This document shows positions 17,265 to 26,579 of a stretch of DNA of 64,000 nucleotides, in pieces (the first letter of the stretch is position 1; the number at the start of each line of letters is the position of its first letter). The notes beneath the pieces are model-generated. The model made no database searches. It worked only from the letters and a program-made list of their open reading frames with translations, and had not been told where the DNA came from. A program made the position numbers and the translations under genes. Source of the stretch: Thermodesulfobacterium sp. (GTDB lineage: Bacteria > Desulfobacterota > Thermodesulfobacteria > Thermodesulfobacteriales > Thermodesulfobacteriaceae); NCBI GenBank assembly GCA_017656385.1, contig JACDNX010000005.1, forward strand, positions 1 through 64,000, given 5' to 3'.

Positions 17265-18268
17265 GATTTTATTATCTCATCCTTAATATGTCCTTCACAA
17301 TCTAAGAAAAATACATATTTCCATGGTTCATCTTTGGAGGGTCTACTTTCTATTTTAGTAAGATTTATTTTCCTTTCAGCAAAACATTTAAGCACATCAA
17401 AAAGAGCTCCTGGTCTATCTGCTACACTAAAAAGTAAAGAAGTTTTATCATTACCAGTAGGAGGGACCTCTGTTTTCCCAATAATCCAAAATCTGGTTGA
17501 ATTTCCTTTTATGTCTTCTATATTCTTTGCCACAATCTGAAGATGATATAATTTGGCTGCCACCAAACTTGCAATTGCTCCTACACTTTCATCTACAGCT
17601 GCCCATTTTGCTGCAAGAGCAGTTGAAGAAACTGTCTCCACAGGAACAGAAGGCAATTTTTTTCTCAACCATTTTCTACACTGAGCTATAGCCTGAGGAT
17701 GAGAAATTATCTTTTTGATATCTTCTATTCTCCCAGTTTGATTCATAAGATGATGGGAAATAGATTCATATATTTCTCCACATGCTTTTAATCCATACTC
17801 ATAAATAGCATCAAGAGTAGTTGCCACAACCCCTTCAATGGAATTCTCAATAGGAACAACTCCAAAACTGACCCTTTCACTGCTAACTTCTTCAAAAATA
17901 TCAACAATGGTTTCTACAGGAACAAGCTCTGCAGAAGTTCCGAAATAATTTAAAGCTGCAATATGACTAAATGTAGCTTCAGGGCCAAGATAAGCTACTT
18001 TTATTCTTTGCTGAACACTTCTACAGGCTTTTATAATTTCAGAATAAATTACTCTAAGCGTATCCTCAGGAAATACTTTCTGATTAAGTTCTAAAATCTT
18101 GTTTAAAATCTCTTTTTCTCTTAATAAATCAAAACTCTCATAACCTATATCTTCTTTAATTTTTCCTATGGTTTTAGCAACCTCTATTCTTTCTTTTAAC
18201 AATTCTACAATCTGTTTATCTATTTTATCAATTCGCTCTCTAAGTTCTTTAAGTTTATTATTTTTCAT
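17192..18268 (-). CDS. pheA: Bifunctional chorismate mutase / prephenate dehydratase
   Basis: The enzyme turns chorismate into prephenate and then phenylpyruvate for phenylalanine synthesis. In 358 residues, the AroQ chorismate mutase domain occupies ~1-85 (LRERIDKIDKQIVELLKERI and the Arg-rich tail). The dehydratase domain runs ~93-270 (VAYLGPEATFSHIAAL, VVPIENSIEGVV, ISHPQAIAQCRKWL, NSTRFWIIG). The ACT regulatory domain at ~275-358 includes the Phe-binding ESRPSKDEPWKYVFF motif, so feedback inhibition by phenylalanine is likely. It overlaps ylxR by 4 bases (ATGA), an unusual neighbour because infB normally follows ylxR. The aro genes at 42185-45491 supply its substrate. Confidence 0.95.
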   Translation of the reverse strand: MKNNKLKELRERIDKIDKQIVELLKERIEVAKTIGKIKEDIGYESFDLLREKEILNKILELNQKVFPEDTLRVIYSEIIKACRSVQQRIKVAYLGPEATFSHIAALNYFGTSAELVPVETIVDIFEEVSSERVSFGVVPIENSIEGVVATTLDAIYEYGLKACGEIYESISHHLMNQTGRIEDIKKIISHPQAIAQCRKWLRKKLPSVPVETVSSTALAAKWAAVDESVGAIASLVAAKLYHLQIVAKNIEDIKGNSTRFWIIGKTEVPPTGNDKTSLLFSVADRPGALFDVLKCFAERKINLTKIESRPSKDEPWKYVFFLDCEGHIKDEIIKSCLEEMQNYCLQVIWLGSYPRGQR

Positions 18269-18507
18269 AGCACTATATTTACATTATTTTTTGCTCTCAA
18301 AGCACGAAACAGCTTTCTCCTGACTTTCAAATTTTTTATTTTAGGAAAACACTCCACACAAAAATATGCCCCTCTACCCCCTTCTTTTTGAAATTTATCT
18401 AAGATTATCTGATTTTCTCTTACACAAAGTCTTAACAGTTCCTTCTTGGGTAGTTTCTTTTTACAAACAATACAGGTTCTTTCAGGAATATGTCCCTTTT
18501 TAGGCAC
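18265..18507 (-). CDS. ylxR: YlxR (RnpM) family RNA-binding protein
   Basis: An 80-residue basic protein of the DUF448 family, with the motif PERTCIVCKKKLPKKELLRL and GGRGAYFCVECF. Members bind RNA, and recent work on the Bacillus protein connects it with RNase P. It starts inside the end of nusA (8-base overlap), the conserved neighbourhood of this family. It overlaps pheA by four bases at its own end. Confidence 0.9.
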   Translation of the reverse strand: MPKKGHIPERTCIVCKKKLPKKELLRLCVRENQIILDKFQKEGGRGAYFCVECFPKIKNLKVRRKLFRALRAKNNVNIVL

Positions 18508-19756
18508 CTATCTCTTTTTTAGCTTTCTCAACAATTTTTTCTACTTCTTCTAAGGGCAATTTTGTCAATTCAGCAATTTTTTCCAAAGGTGTTTCAACTA
18601 AGGTTTTTAAATCTTTAATGTCTGCTTCATAAAGATATCCTGCGGTTTCATCTGAAAGTTCTGTTACCTTAAGTAATTTTAAAAATTCTGGTTCCTGCCG
18701 TCTTAAATATTGTGTTTCACTTAAAATATCTATTCTCCATCCTATAAGCTTGGAAGCAAGTCTTACATTCTCTCCTTTTTTACCAATGGCTAAAGATAAC
18801 TGATCATCAGGAACAATTACTTCTAATGTCTTATTTTCTTCATCAACAATTACTCTGCTACACTCAGCAGGAGCCAGAGCATTATAAACAAATTTGGCAG
18901 GATCTGGATCCCATAAAACTACATCTATCTTTTCTCTTTCCTTTTTGTCTGCTTTTGCTATGTTAAGTTCTTCTAATATTACAGAAATTCTTGAACCTCT
19001 TACACCTATACAGGTTCCTACAGGATCAATATTGGGATTGGTTGAAGTTACAGCTATTTTTGTTCTTGACCCGGGCTCTCTTGCAATAGCTACAATTTTT
19101 ACTATCCCTTCCTGAATTTCAGGCACTTCTTTTTCAAAAAGCTTTTTTACAAAAGCTGGATGTGAACGAGAAACTATGATTTGAGGTTCCTGTTGTCTAT
19201 AAACTTCTATAACCAAAGCTTTTAACCTATGCCCTCTAATATACTTTTCTCCAGGCACCTGTTCTTCTTCAGGCAAAAGAGCTTCTGCTCTTCCTACGGA
19301 TAAAATCACCCCTCTTTTGTCAAATCTGTGAATATATCCACTAACTATTTCTCCAAGCTTATATTTATATTCATCGTATATAAGCTGTTTTTCGGCAAGC
19401 TTCAGCCTTTGAGAAAAAAGCTGCTTCACAATCTGAGCTGCAATACGCCCCAAGTCCTGAAGCTCAACCCTTTCTCCAATGATATCTCCAATTTTAATAT
19501 TAGGAGAAATCTTTCTTGCCTCTTCCAATGAAATCTCTGCCTCTTTATCCTTTACCTCTTCTACAACCTCCTTCAATTTGTAAATTTCCAGATCTCCCCT
19601 TTCTTCATCGTATTTTACTTCAATATGAGCTTTGTTACCAAATTTTCTTTTCGCTGCAACTTTAATTCCTTCAATAAGTGCCTCAATAACTATTTCTTTG
19701 GATAGCCCTTTTTCTTTGCTCAAACTTTCTATAACTCTTTTCAATTCTCCTTGCAT
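18500..19756 (-). CDS. nusA: Transcription termination/antitermination factor NusA
   Basis: NusA binds RNA polymerase and nascent RNA and governs pausing and termination. The 418-residue protein has the N-terminal domain, an S1 domain (GEIVSGYIHRFDKRGVILSV near 130) and two KH domains. These include EVPEIQEGIVKIVAIAREPG, the CIGVRGSRISVILEEL region and LSLAIGKKGENVRLASKL. One short helix-hairpin region (LSDETAGYLYEADIKDLKTL) forms the tail; the acidic repeats of E. coli NusA are not present as a pair. It is preceded by rimP and followed by ylxR. Confidence 0.95.
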   Translation of the reverse strand: MQGELKRVIESLSKEKGLSKEIVIEALIEGIKVAAKRKFGNKAHIEVKYDEERGDLEIYKLKEVVEEVKDKEAEISLEEARKISPNIKIGDIIGERVELQDLGRIAAQIVKQLFSQRLKLAEKQLIYDEYKYKLGEIVSGYIHRFDKRGVILSVGRAEALLPEEEQVPGEKYIRGHRLKALVIEVYRQQEPQIIVSRSHPAFVKKLFEKEVPEIQEGIVKIVAIAREPGSRTKIAVTSTNPNIDPVGTCIGVRGSRISVILEELNIAKADKKEREKIDVVLWDPDPAKFVYNALAPAECSRVIVDEENKTLEVIVPDDQLSLAIGKKGENVRLASKLIGWRIDILSETQYLRRQEPEFLKLLKVTELSDETAGYLYEADIKDLKTLVETPLEKIAELTKLPLEEVEKIVEKAKKEIGA

Positions 19757-19779
19757 AAATATTCTCCTCTACTTAAAAT

Positions 19780-20247
19780 TCATTTAAACCCAATTTCAGG
19801 CTGTAATTTCGCTTTTTTAATATTCTCCAAAGAAAATTCCCAAACTTTTCCTTCTACCTCCATCTGAACCAAATCATTTTTAATTCCTATAATAATACCA
19901 GTAAAATTTCTTCTTCCTGAAATAGGTGTTTTAAGAGTAATTTTTGCTTTTTCCCCTCTAAATCTTTCATAATCTTCCTTTTTTACTAAAGGTCTTTCTA
20001 TTCCAGGAGAAGAAACCTCCAATACATAGGAATGATGAATAATGTCTTCTTTGTCAAGTATTTCCCCCACTATCCCACTTATTTTAGCACAGTCCTCTAC
20101 AGTAACTCCCCCGGGCTTATCAATAAAAATCCTCAAAACCCAGCCATGCCTTTCTCTCCTCCATTCTAAATCCACTAATTCCATATTCTTCCTTAAAATT
20201 GGAATTTCTATAATTTCTTTAATTTTCTCTTTTATTTCTTCTTCCAT
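19780..20247 (-). CDS. rimP: Ribosome maturation factor RimP
   Basis: A 155-residue protein needed for 30S subunit maturation. The N-terminal alpha/beta domain contains GWVLRIFIDKPGGVTVEDCA and YVLEVSSPGIERPLVKKEDY, both highly typical. The C-terminal SH3-like domain follows (ITLKTPISGRRNFTGIIIGI). It is the first gene of the rimP-nusA-ylxR group and lies 71 bases from the divergent GalT-like gene. A TATAAT (20256-20261) lies just before the ATG, but I see no convincing -35. Confidence 0.92.
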   Translation of the reverse strand: MEEEIKEKIKEIIEIPILRKNMELVDLEWRRERHGWVLRIFIDKPGGVTVEDCAKISGIVGEILDKEDIIHHSYVLEVSSPGIERPLVKKEDYERFRGEKAKITLKTPISGRRNFTGIIIGIKNDLVQMEVEGKVWEFSLENIKKAKLQPEIGFK

Positions 20248-20318
20248 AGTTTAAAATTATATCACAAATATATCAAAAGTTATAGAATTTTAAAGTGCAT
20301 TTATTAAAGATTAAATAA

Positions 20319-21371
20319 ATGAATATTGCTAAAAACATCTATAACCTTCCAAAGTTTATAAAAAATTTCTCAGAAGAAGAAAAAAATCTTTTTAATCGTA
20401 TCTATACTTTTTATATAAAAACTGGAAAACTTAAAGTTCCAGATAAAATAAAACCCTGGATAGATAAAAAATTTAAAAATTGTGAGGCTCAAAAAATTAT
20501 TAGAATAACTAACAAAATAACTTTTGAAAGCACCCTTTTTAATGAACTAAGAGCCAAAAGACCGATAGATGTAAAAGTTAGTGAAGATTTAAACGAAATA
20601 ATTGAAAAGAGCAAAAAAGACCCCTTTTGCAATCCTTTTGAAGAAACTCCTTCAGATGTTTTTGGAAGAGTAGAAGGAAGACATTGTGTTACAGCAAGTA
20701 ATATAGCAAAATATGATTATCTCCACGCAGTAATAATATTTAAAGACCATAACCCTCTTACAGAAGATGCTAAAAAAATAAAAGATTATTTGGAAGTTGC
20801 CTTAAAGTGGTTTGAAAAAGCCAACAAATTTGACAAAAAAGCTACATATCCCTTTTTTATGTGGAATTGTCTATGGAGAGCGGGTGCCAGTTTGATCCAT
20901 GGACATGCCCAAATACTGATTTCAGAAGAACCTTATGGAAAGCAAAAATTCTATACTCAGATAAGAGAAACTTATAAACTCTCCTATGGATCTGAATACT
21001 TTGAAGATATTTATAAAATTCATAAAAGTTTAGGGCTTGCTTTTACATATCAAAAAACAAAAATAATGGTTCACATTACTCCTGTAAAAGAAAAAGAAAT
21101 TCTTCTATTTTCTTCTGATTTTTTAGAACTTGCCGAACCTATTAGTCTTATTTTAAAAATATATTATCAACTGGGGGTGAGAAGTTTTAATCTGGCTATT
21201 TTTATGCCTCCTCTTAATTCTGAAGATATCTTTTTTACAAGGATTGTTGATAGAGGGGATCTCTCAAATAGAACTTCAGATATTGGCGGAATGGAGCTTT
21301 ATGCTGGAACTTCTGTTGTAGCAACAGATCCTTTTGTGCTTGCAGAAGAGATAAAAAAGTTTTTAAAATAG
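20319..21371 (+). CDS. HIT-superfamily nucleotidyltransferase, GalT-like
   Basis: A 350-residue protein related to galactose-1-phosphate uridylyltransferase. The active-site histidine triad is in WRAGASLIHGHAQILIS near residue 195 (H-x-H-x-Q), where the middle His would carry the nucleotidyl group. An upstream block (FGRVEGRHCVTASNIAKYDY, then HAVIIFKDHNPL) matches the first half of the GalT fold. The zinc-binding cysteines of classical GalT are not evident, so it is a divergent branch. Its true sugar phosphate is unknown. There is no clear Shine-Dalgarno before the ATG. It ends five bases before a convergent tRNA-Gly gene. Confidence 0.65.
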   Translation: MNIAKNIYNLPKFIKNFSEEEKNLFNRIYTFYIKTGKLKVPDKIKPWIDKKFKNCEAQKIIRITNKITFESTLFNELRAKRPIDVKVSEDLNEIIEKSKKDPFCNPFEETPSDVFGRVEGRHCVTASNIAKYDYLHAVIIFKDHNPLTEDAKKIKDYLEVALKWFEKANKFDKKATYPFFMWNCLWRAGASLIHGHAQILISEEPYGKQKFYTQIRETYKLSYGSEYFEDIYKIHKSLGLAFTYQKTKIMVHITPVKEKEILLFSSDFLELAEPISLILKIYYQLGVRSFNLAIFMPPLNSEDIFFTRIVDRGDLSNRTSDIGGMELYAGTSVVATDPFVLAEEIKKFLK

Positions 21372-21376
21372 CCTGA

Positions 21377-21447
21377 GCGGGCGACGGGATTCGAACCCGC
21401 GACCTGAAGCTTGGGAAGCTTCCGCTCTACCCCTGAGCTACGCCCGC
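21377..21447 (-). tRNA. tRNA-Gly (anticodon CCC)
   Basis: The minus strand folds as a standard tRNA: acceptor GCGGGCG pairing with CGCCCGC, D arm GCTCAGGGGTAGAGC, and anticodon stem-loop GAAGC-TTCCCAA-GCTTC with anticodon CCC. The T arm is GCGGG-TTCGAAT-CCCGT. The 3' CCA is not encoded. Its GC content is far above the surroundings, as expected for tRNA in a thermophile. It is convergent with the GalT-like gene with only five bases between them. Confidence 0.95.
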
Positions 21448-21487
21448 TTTTTATAGCAAAAATTACTTTTTATGATAAAAATTATAA

Positions 21488-21521
21488 TAAATTTTTAAAT
21501 TTTAACAAGTTTAAAAATTTA
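21488..21521. repeat. AT-only inverted repeat, 12-base arms
   Basis: TAAATTTTTAAA (21488-21499) and TTTAAAAATTTA (21510-21521) are perfect inverted copies separated by ten bases. The second arm ends eight bases before the flavoprotein start codon at 21530. It could be an operator or part of a promoter region. In such AT-rich DNA it may also be chance, and a terminator is unlikely because the stem has no G or C. Confidence 0.35.
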
Positions 21522-21529
21522 AACAGACT

Positions 21530-22924
21530 ATGAGCTTAAAAGAACATTATGATGTAATTATCGTTGGCGCCGGACCTGCAGGAATATTTACAGCTTTGGA
21601 ATTAATTTCAAAAGGTGGGTTAAAAGTTGCTATAATTGAAAAAGGAAAGGATATTAAAAAAAGAACCTGTTATATAGAGAAATTAGGAAATTGTTTGAAT
21701 TGTAAAGTTTGCGATATGTTGAATGGATGGGGAGGAGCAGGAGCTTTTAGCGATGGAAAACTAAATCTTTCTCCTGAAATTGGAGGATTCCTTCTAGATT
21801 ATATTCCAAAAATTGAACTTATAAATTTAATTAATTATGTGGATAGCATATATGTAAAAATGGGTGCTCCTCAAAAAATTTATGCTCCCGATGTTTCAAA
21901 TATAGAAAAAATAGTAAAAGCATGCTCCAGATATGGGCTCATATTTATACCTTCTAAAATAAGACATATCGGAACTGAAAAATGTAAAGAAATTTTAAAA
22001 AATTTAAAAGATGTAATTTCAAAAAAAGTAGACATCCTTTTTGAAAAACCTGTAACTAAAATTTTAACTTCAGGAAAAAAAGTCAAAGGAATTCAGCTTA
22101 AAGATGGAACTAAAATTTTAGCTAATTATGTGGTTATTGCTCCGGGAAGAGCGGGAAGTAGCTGGTTAGAAGCTGAAGCAAAAAGATTAAAATTAACCAC
22201 TACAATAAATCCTGTAGATATAGGAGTTAGAGTTGAGGTTCCTGCCTCTGTAATGGAAGACTTAACCTCGCTTTGTTATGAACCAAAAATTTTATATTAT
22301 TCCAAAACTTTTGATGATCCTGTAAGAACTTTTTGCGTTAACCCTTACGGAGAAGTTATTATAGAAAATGTAGACGGAGTATGGACCGTAAATGGACACA
22401 GTTATAGCTATAAAAAAACAGAAAATACTAATTTCGCTATCCTATGTAGCACATACTTTACTGAACCCTTCAAAGAACCTATTTTATACGGAACAAATAT
22501 TGCAAAACTTGCCAATCTTTTAGGAAAAGAGGTTATTATCCAAAGATTGGGAGACATCAAAAAAGGAAGAAGATCAACTGAAGCAAGAATTTCTAAAAAT
22601 CCTGTTAAACCTTCTTTAAAAGTTGCTACTCCGGGGGATCTTAGCTTTGTTTTACCCTATAGGTATTTGGTAAATATCTTAGAAATGCTTGAAGCTCTTG
22701 ATAAAATTGTACCTGGTATAAATTCTCCTTACACTCTTCTTTATGGAGTAGAAGTTAAATTTTATAGTATTAGACTAAAATTAAATAATTCTCTTGAAAC
22801 CGAAATTAAGAACCTTTTTATAGCAGGGGACGGAGGGGGAATTACAAGAGGTTTGATCCAGGCTTCAGTTTCAGGAGTTATAATTGCAAGAGAAATCTTA
22901 AAAAGGTTGCCAAATACAAGATAA
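21530..22924 (+). CDS. FAD-dependent dehydrogenase of the COG2509 type
   Basis: A 464-residue flavoprotein. The FAD dinucleotide motif VIIVGAGPAGIFTALEL is at residues ~10-26 and a C-terminal FAD block IAGDGGGITRGLIQASVSG closes it near residue 440. In between are CLNCKVCDMLNGWGGAGAFS, with a CxxC pair, and GAPQKIYAPD, typical of this uncharacterised dehydrogenase group. Oxidoreductase activity is inferred from the fold; the substrate is unknown. It stands alone between tRNA-Gly and dnaN and has no obvious Shine-Dalgarno. Confidence 0.75.
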   Translation: MSLKEHYDVIIVGAGPAGIFTALELISKGGLKVAIIEKGKDIKKRTCYIEKLGNCLNCKVCDMLNGWGGAGAFSDGKLNLSPEIGGFLLDYIPKIELINLINYVDSIYVKMGAPQKIYAPDVSNIEKIVKACSRYGLIFIPSKIRHIGTEKCKEILKNLKDVISKKVDILFEKPVTKILTSGKKVKGIQLKDGTKILANYVVIAPGRAGSSWLEAEAKRLKLTTTINPVDIGVRVEVPASVMEDLTSLCYEPKILYYSKTFDDPVRTFCVNPYGEVIIENVDGVWTVNGHSYSYKKTENTNFAILCSTYFTEPFKEPILYGTNIAKLANLLGKEVIIQRLGDIKKGRRSTEARISKNPVKPSLKVATPGDLSFVLPYRYLVNILEMLEALDKIVPGINSPYTLLYGVEVKFYSIRLKLNNSLETEIKNLFIAGDGGGITRGLIQASVSGVIIAREILKRLPNTR

Positions 22925-22957
22925 AATAAAATTTTTAAATGCAACTTCAAATTTTTA

Positions 22958-22966
22958 TGCTATAAT
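22958..22966 (+). promoter_or_regulatory. Extended -10 promoter for dnaN
   Basis: TGC immediately followed by TATAAT forms an extended -10 element, with no good -35. Transcription would start near 22973, about 26 bases before the ATG. A strong Shine-Dalgarno AGGAGG (22986-22991) lies seven bases before the start codon at 22999. Confidence 0.5.
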
Positions 22967-22998
22967 TTTAAAAATTGGGACTAAAAGGAGGTTAATTT

Positions 22999-24120
22999 AT
23001 GAAAGCCAAAGTTGAAACTTCAAGATTGGAAAAAATATTAAAAAAAGTTGAGGGAGTTGCAGATAAAAAGGCTTCCATGGCTGTTTTATCTATGGTTCTA
23101 ATAGAATACGAACCCACAGAAAGTTATCTAAATTTTCTTTCCACAGATCTGGAAATAGGATATAAGGGAAAAATTTTTGCTGAAGTGGAGGGAGATAAAA
23201 CCTCTTTTTGTGTGCCTGCAAGGAAATTCTATGAAATAATTAAAAATTTTCCTGAAGATGAAGTCTATCTTATTAAAGATGATAACAGACTTATTGTGAA
23301 AGATGCTCAGGAAAGAATTTTGTATAATTTAGCTATTACTGATAGCGAGGAATTTCCAAGTTTACCTGAATTTATAGAAGATGGTGCTCTTGAAATTCCT
23401 GGAAAGGTGTTAGCAGAATTAATCTCAAATACTATATTTTCTACCTCTAAGGAGGAAAGTCATTTTGTTTTAGGAGGAATTTATTTTGAATCTTTAAAAG
23501 ATGAGGGCATTTTAAGAGCTGTTGCCTCAGATGGACACAGACTTGTTAAACTTGACAGAGAAGTAGTAGGAATAGAAAATGTAAATTTTAATGAAGGTTT
23601 TATTGTGGGAAGAAAAGCTGCTAAACAGATAGAAGATATTGCAGAAGAGGAACTGGTAGTAAAACTGGGATACATAAACAACTATGTGGTGGTCTGGACA
23701 TCAAATTCGGTATTCTTTGCAAGAACTATTGAAGGAACTTATCCTGATTACAGGAGTGTAATACCCTCTTCCTATGAAAATATATTGAAAGTAGATAGAA
23801 AATTATTAATAGATGCTTTAAAGCGAGTCTCCTTAGTTATAACAGAAAGATTTAAACCTGTTACTTTTGAGTTTAAACCCGATGAAATTATTCTTACCTC
23901 ACAGGAAACCGAGATGGGAAAAGCTCAAGTTAAATTAAGTGCTATTTATGAAGGAAAACCTCTTACCATAAGTTACAATGCAGAATATATTTTAGATGCC
24001 CTCACAATAATGAATTCAGAAGAAGTGGAAATTAAAATAGGAGAGGAAAGAACTCCTGCAATAATCACAGGATATAGAGATGAGGGTTTCCTCTATCTTG
24101 TAATGCCAATGGTTTTATAA
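22999..24120 (+). CDS. dnaN: DNA polymerase III beta sliding clamp
   Basis: The ring-shaped processivity clamp for the replicase. The 373-residue length is normal for three repeated clamp domains. Recognisable blocks are FLSTDLEIGYKG, the SDGHRLVKLDREV strand of domain 2, FARTIEGTYPDYRSVIP and the final YLVMPMVL. The perfect Shine-Dalgarno fixes the start. gyrB follows within 50 bases, but dnaA and recF, common neighbours of dnaN, are absent from this window. Confidence 0.95.
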   Translation: MKAKVETSRLEKILKKVEGVADKKASMAVLSMVLIEYEPTESYLNFLSTDLEIGYKGKIFAEVEGDKTSFCVPARKFYEIIKNFPEDEVYLIKDDNRLIVKDAQERILYNLAITDSEEFPSLPEFIEDGALEIPGKVLAELISNTIFSTSKEESHFVLGGIYFESLKDEGILRAVASDGHRLVKLDREVVGIENVNFNEGFIVGRKAAKQIEDIAEEELVVKLGYINNYVVVWTSNSVFFARTIEGTYPDYRSVIPSSYENILKVDRKLLIDALKRVSLVITERFKPVTFEFKPDEIILTSQETEMGKAQVKLSAIYEGKPLTISYNAEYILDALTIMNSEEVEIKIGEERTPAIITGYRDEGFLYLVMPMVL

Positions 24121-24165
24121 AAATTCATGCAAATAGCAAATCAAAAAAGGGAGTTTGAGAAGGAT

Positions 24166-26577
24166 ATGAATATTTCTGAAAATTATGAAGCAGGTAGTAT
24201 AAAAGTACTTTCTGGGTTAGAAGGAGTAAGAATCCGTCCTGCGATGTACATAGGTTCAACTGACATTTCCGGATTTCATCACCTTCTGTGGGAAGTACTT
24301 GACAATTCTGTTGATGAAGCTTTAGCAGGTTATGCCACCGAGATAAAAATAACGCTTCATAAAGACGGATCAGCAAGTTGTGAAGATAATGGCAGAGGAA
24401 TACCTATAGATATACATCCAGAAGAGGGAGTATCAGCACTTGAACTTGTTATGACAAGGCTCCATGCAGGAGCTAAATTTGACCACGGGGTATATAAAGT
24501 TTCTGGAGGGCTTCATGGTGTAGGAGTTTCTGTAGTAAATGCCTTGTCAGAATGGTTAATTGCCGAAGTTTATAGAGACGGGAAAATTTTCAGGCAGACC
24601 TATAAAAAGGGCGTTCCTGATGGATCTCTCCAGATAGTAGGTAAAACCAAAAAAAGAGGAACTTTCATAAGATTTAAACCTGATCCAGAAATTTTTGGAA
24701 ATTTGGAATTTGATTTAGATATAGTTAAAAGAAGAATAAGAGAACTTTCCTATCTTAACCCTGAAATTAAATTTTATTTAGTAGATGAAAGAATAGGTCT
24801 TTCAGAAAAATATCACCATAAAGGTGGTATTGTTGAACTAATAAAAACTCTAAATGCCAAAAAAAATCCTATTCATTCCAAAGTCGTTTATATCTCAGGA
24901 GAAAAAGACAATATTAAAGTTGAAATAGCTATTCAATATAACTCTGGTTATACAGAAACTTTATATAGTTATGTTAACAACATCCATACTAAGGAAGGAG
25001 GAACTCATGTTATCGGTTTTAGAAGCGCACTAACCAAAGCCATAAATAGATATATCTCTGATGAAAGAGTTCCTAAGCAATTTAAAATAAAAGTAGAAGG
25101 CGAGGATGTTAGAGAAGGTCTTTGTGCTGTGATATCTCTTAAAGTCCCGGATCCTCAATTTGAAGGTCAAACAAAGATGAAATTGGGAAACAGCGAGGTT
25201 AAACCAATTGTAGAATCTATTGTTTATGAAGGTTTACTAAAATTTTTAGAAGAAAATCCAGGAGAAGCAAAAAAAATAATTCAAAAAATAACTATTACAG
25301 CTAAAGCAAGAGAAGCTTCCAAAAAAGCAAGAGAATTAATAAGAAAGAAAAATGAGATAGAAGATTATCTGGTAGCCGGTAAGTTAGCAGACTGTTCTGA
25401 GAAAAATCCTGAAAAAAGAGAAATATTTATTGTAGAAGGGGATTCTGCTGGTGGATCTGCTAAACAGGCAAGAGATCGTCGGTTTCAGGCTATTCTTCCT
25501 CTAAGAGGTAAAATTCTTAATGTAGAAAAAGCCAATATTGAAAAAATGTTATCTTCTGAAGAGATAAAAAGCATAATTGCAGCTTTAGGAGCTGGTATAG
25601 GACCTGAAAAGTTTAATTTGGAAAAATGTAAATATCATAAGATTATAATTATGACAGATGCTGACATAGACGGAGCTCATATTAGAACTCTTCTTCTTAC
25701 TTTCTTTTACCGTCAAATGCCAGAATTAATAGAAAATGGATGGCTTTTTATTGCTCAACCACCGCTTTACCGAGTAGTAGAGGGGAAAAAAGAAACCTAT
25801 TTAAAAAGTGATGAAGAATTGGATAAATATATTTTAAAAAGAATTGCTGAGGAGGTTAAAGTATTTTTTGTAAAAGACTTACCCAAGAAAAAAATAGAAT
25901 TGAAAGATTTTCGCAGTTTCTTTTTAAGCTGTGCTAAACTGGATCGCCTCCTTTTAAATATTTTTAAGAAAAATTATCCCTATCAGGTAATTTTACTTCT
26001 TTTAAGTTATGGCTTCACTAATCTTTCAATGTTTGAAGATATTTCTAAAATAGAAAAACTGGCTCAGGAATACAAAAAGTTTGGTTTTAAAATTTCTAAA
26101 ATCAAACCAAGTGACTATAACCCCAAATATTATGAATTCTTTGTGTTCTCAGAAAAAGAAAGTTTTATTTCAACATGTGTAGGACCAGAAATTATTTTAG
26201 AAAAAGATTATAGAGAAGCTTGTAAAATATTTGAAAGTTTGAAAAATTTTGTCTCCTATAAACTACAAATTACTTATAAAGGTTCTGTCAAAACTTGGGA
26301 TAATTGGATTTTTTCTATCAGTGAAATTCTTCAGTATTTAAGAAATGAGGGTAGAAAAGGGCTTTTTATTCAAAGATATAAAGGTTTGGGAGAAATGAAT
26401 CCCAAACAGCTATGGGAAACCACAATGGATCCACAAAGAAGGGTTCTTAAAAAAGTGAGTATTCAGGATGCAGAAAAGGCTGATGAAATATTCTCTGTTT
26501 TAATGGGAGAAAATGTTGAACCTCGTAAAGAATTTATCTATCAACATGCATTAGAATACAGAGAGCTTGATATATAA
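24166..26577 (+). CDS. gyrB: DNA gyrase subunit B
   Basis: The ATPase subunit of gyrase. From the preferred ATG at 24166 it has 803 residues. That start gives MNISENYEAGSIKVLSGLEG, the normal family N-terminus; an upstream ATG at 24127 would add 13 residues without a Shine-Dalgarno. The ATPase motifs are LDNSVDEALAG, EDNGRGIPIDIHP and SGGLHGVGVSVVNAL. The TOPRIM domain shows VEGDSAGGSAKQARD and MTDADIDGAHIRTLL. The region between TOPRIM and the conserved RYKGLGEMNPKQLWETTMDP carries the ~160-residue insertion of the long GyrB type. The end lies two bases before hpt. Confidence 0.95.
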   Translation: MNISENYEAGSIKVLSGLEGVRIRPAMYIGSTDISGFHHLLWEVLDNSVDEALAGYATEIKITLHKDGSASCEDNGRGIPIDIHPEEGVSALELVMTRLHAGAKFDHGVYKVSGGLHGVGVSVVNALSEWLIAEVYRDGKIFRQTYKKGVPDGSLQIVGKTKKRGTFIRFKPDPEIFGNLEFDLDIVKRRIRELSYLNPEIKFYLVDERIGLSEKYHHKGGIVELIKTLNAKKNPIHSKVVYISGEKDNIKVEIAIQYNSGYTETLYSYVNNIHTKEGGTHVIGFRSALTKAINRYISDERVPKQFKIKVEGEDVREGLCAVISLKVPDPQFEGQTKMKLGNSEVKPIVESIVYEGLLKFLEENPGEAKKIIQKITITAKAREASKKARELIRKKNEIEDYLVAGKLADCSEKNPEKREIFIVEGDSAGGSAKQARDRRFQAILPLRGKILNVEKANIEKMLSSEEIKSIIAALGAGIGPEKFNLEKCKYHKIIIMTDADIDGAHIRTLLLTFFYRQMPELIENGWLFIAQPPLYRVVEGKKETYLKSDEELDKYILKRIAEEVKVFFVKDLPKKKIELKDFRSFFLSCAKLDRLLLNIFKKNYPYQVILLLLSYGFTNLSMFEDISKIEKLAQEYKKFGFKISKIKPSDYNPKYYEFFVFSEKESFISTCVGPEIILEKDYREACKIFESLKNFVSYKLQITYKGSVKTWDNWIFSISEILQYLRNEGRKGLFIQRYKGLGEMNPKQLWETTMDPQRRVLKKVSIQDAEKADEIFSVLMGENVEPRKEFIYQHALEYRELDI

Positions 26578-26579
26578 AA

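Noticed and set aside
20248-20318. Promoter for rimP based on TATAAT at 20256-20261
   Set aside because: No acceptable -35 at 15-19 bases and no TG extension; not listed as a feature.
22925-24165. Replication origin near dnaN and gyrB
   Set aside because: No cluster of DnaA boxes (TTATCCACA-like) or AT-repeat array was seen, and dnaA and recF are absent.
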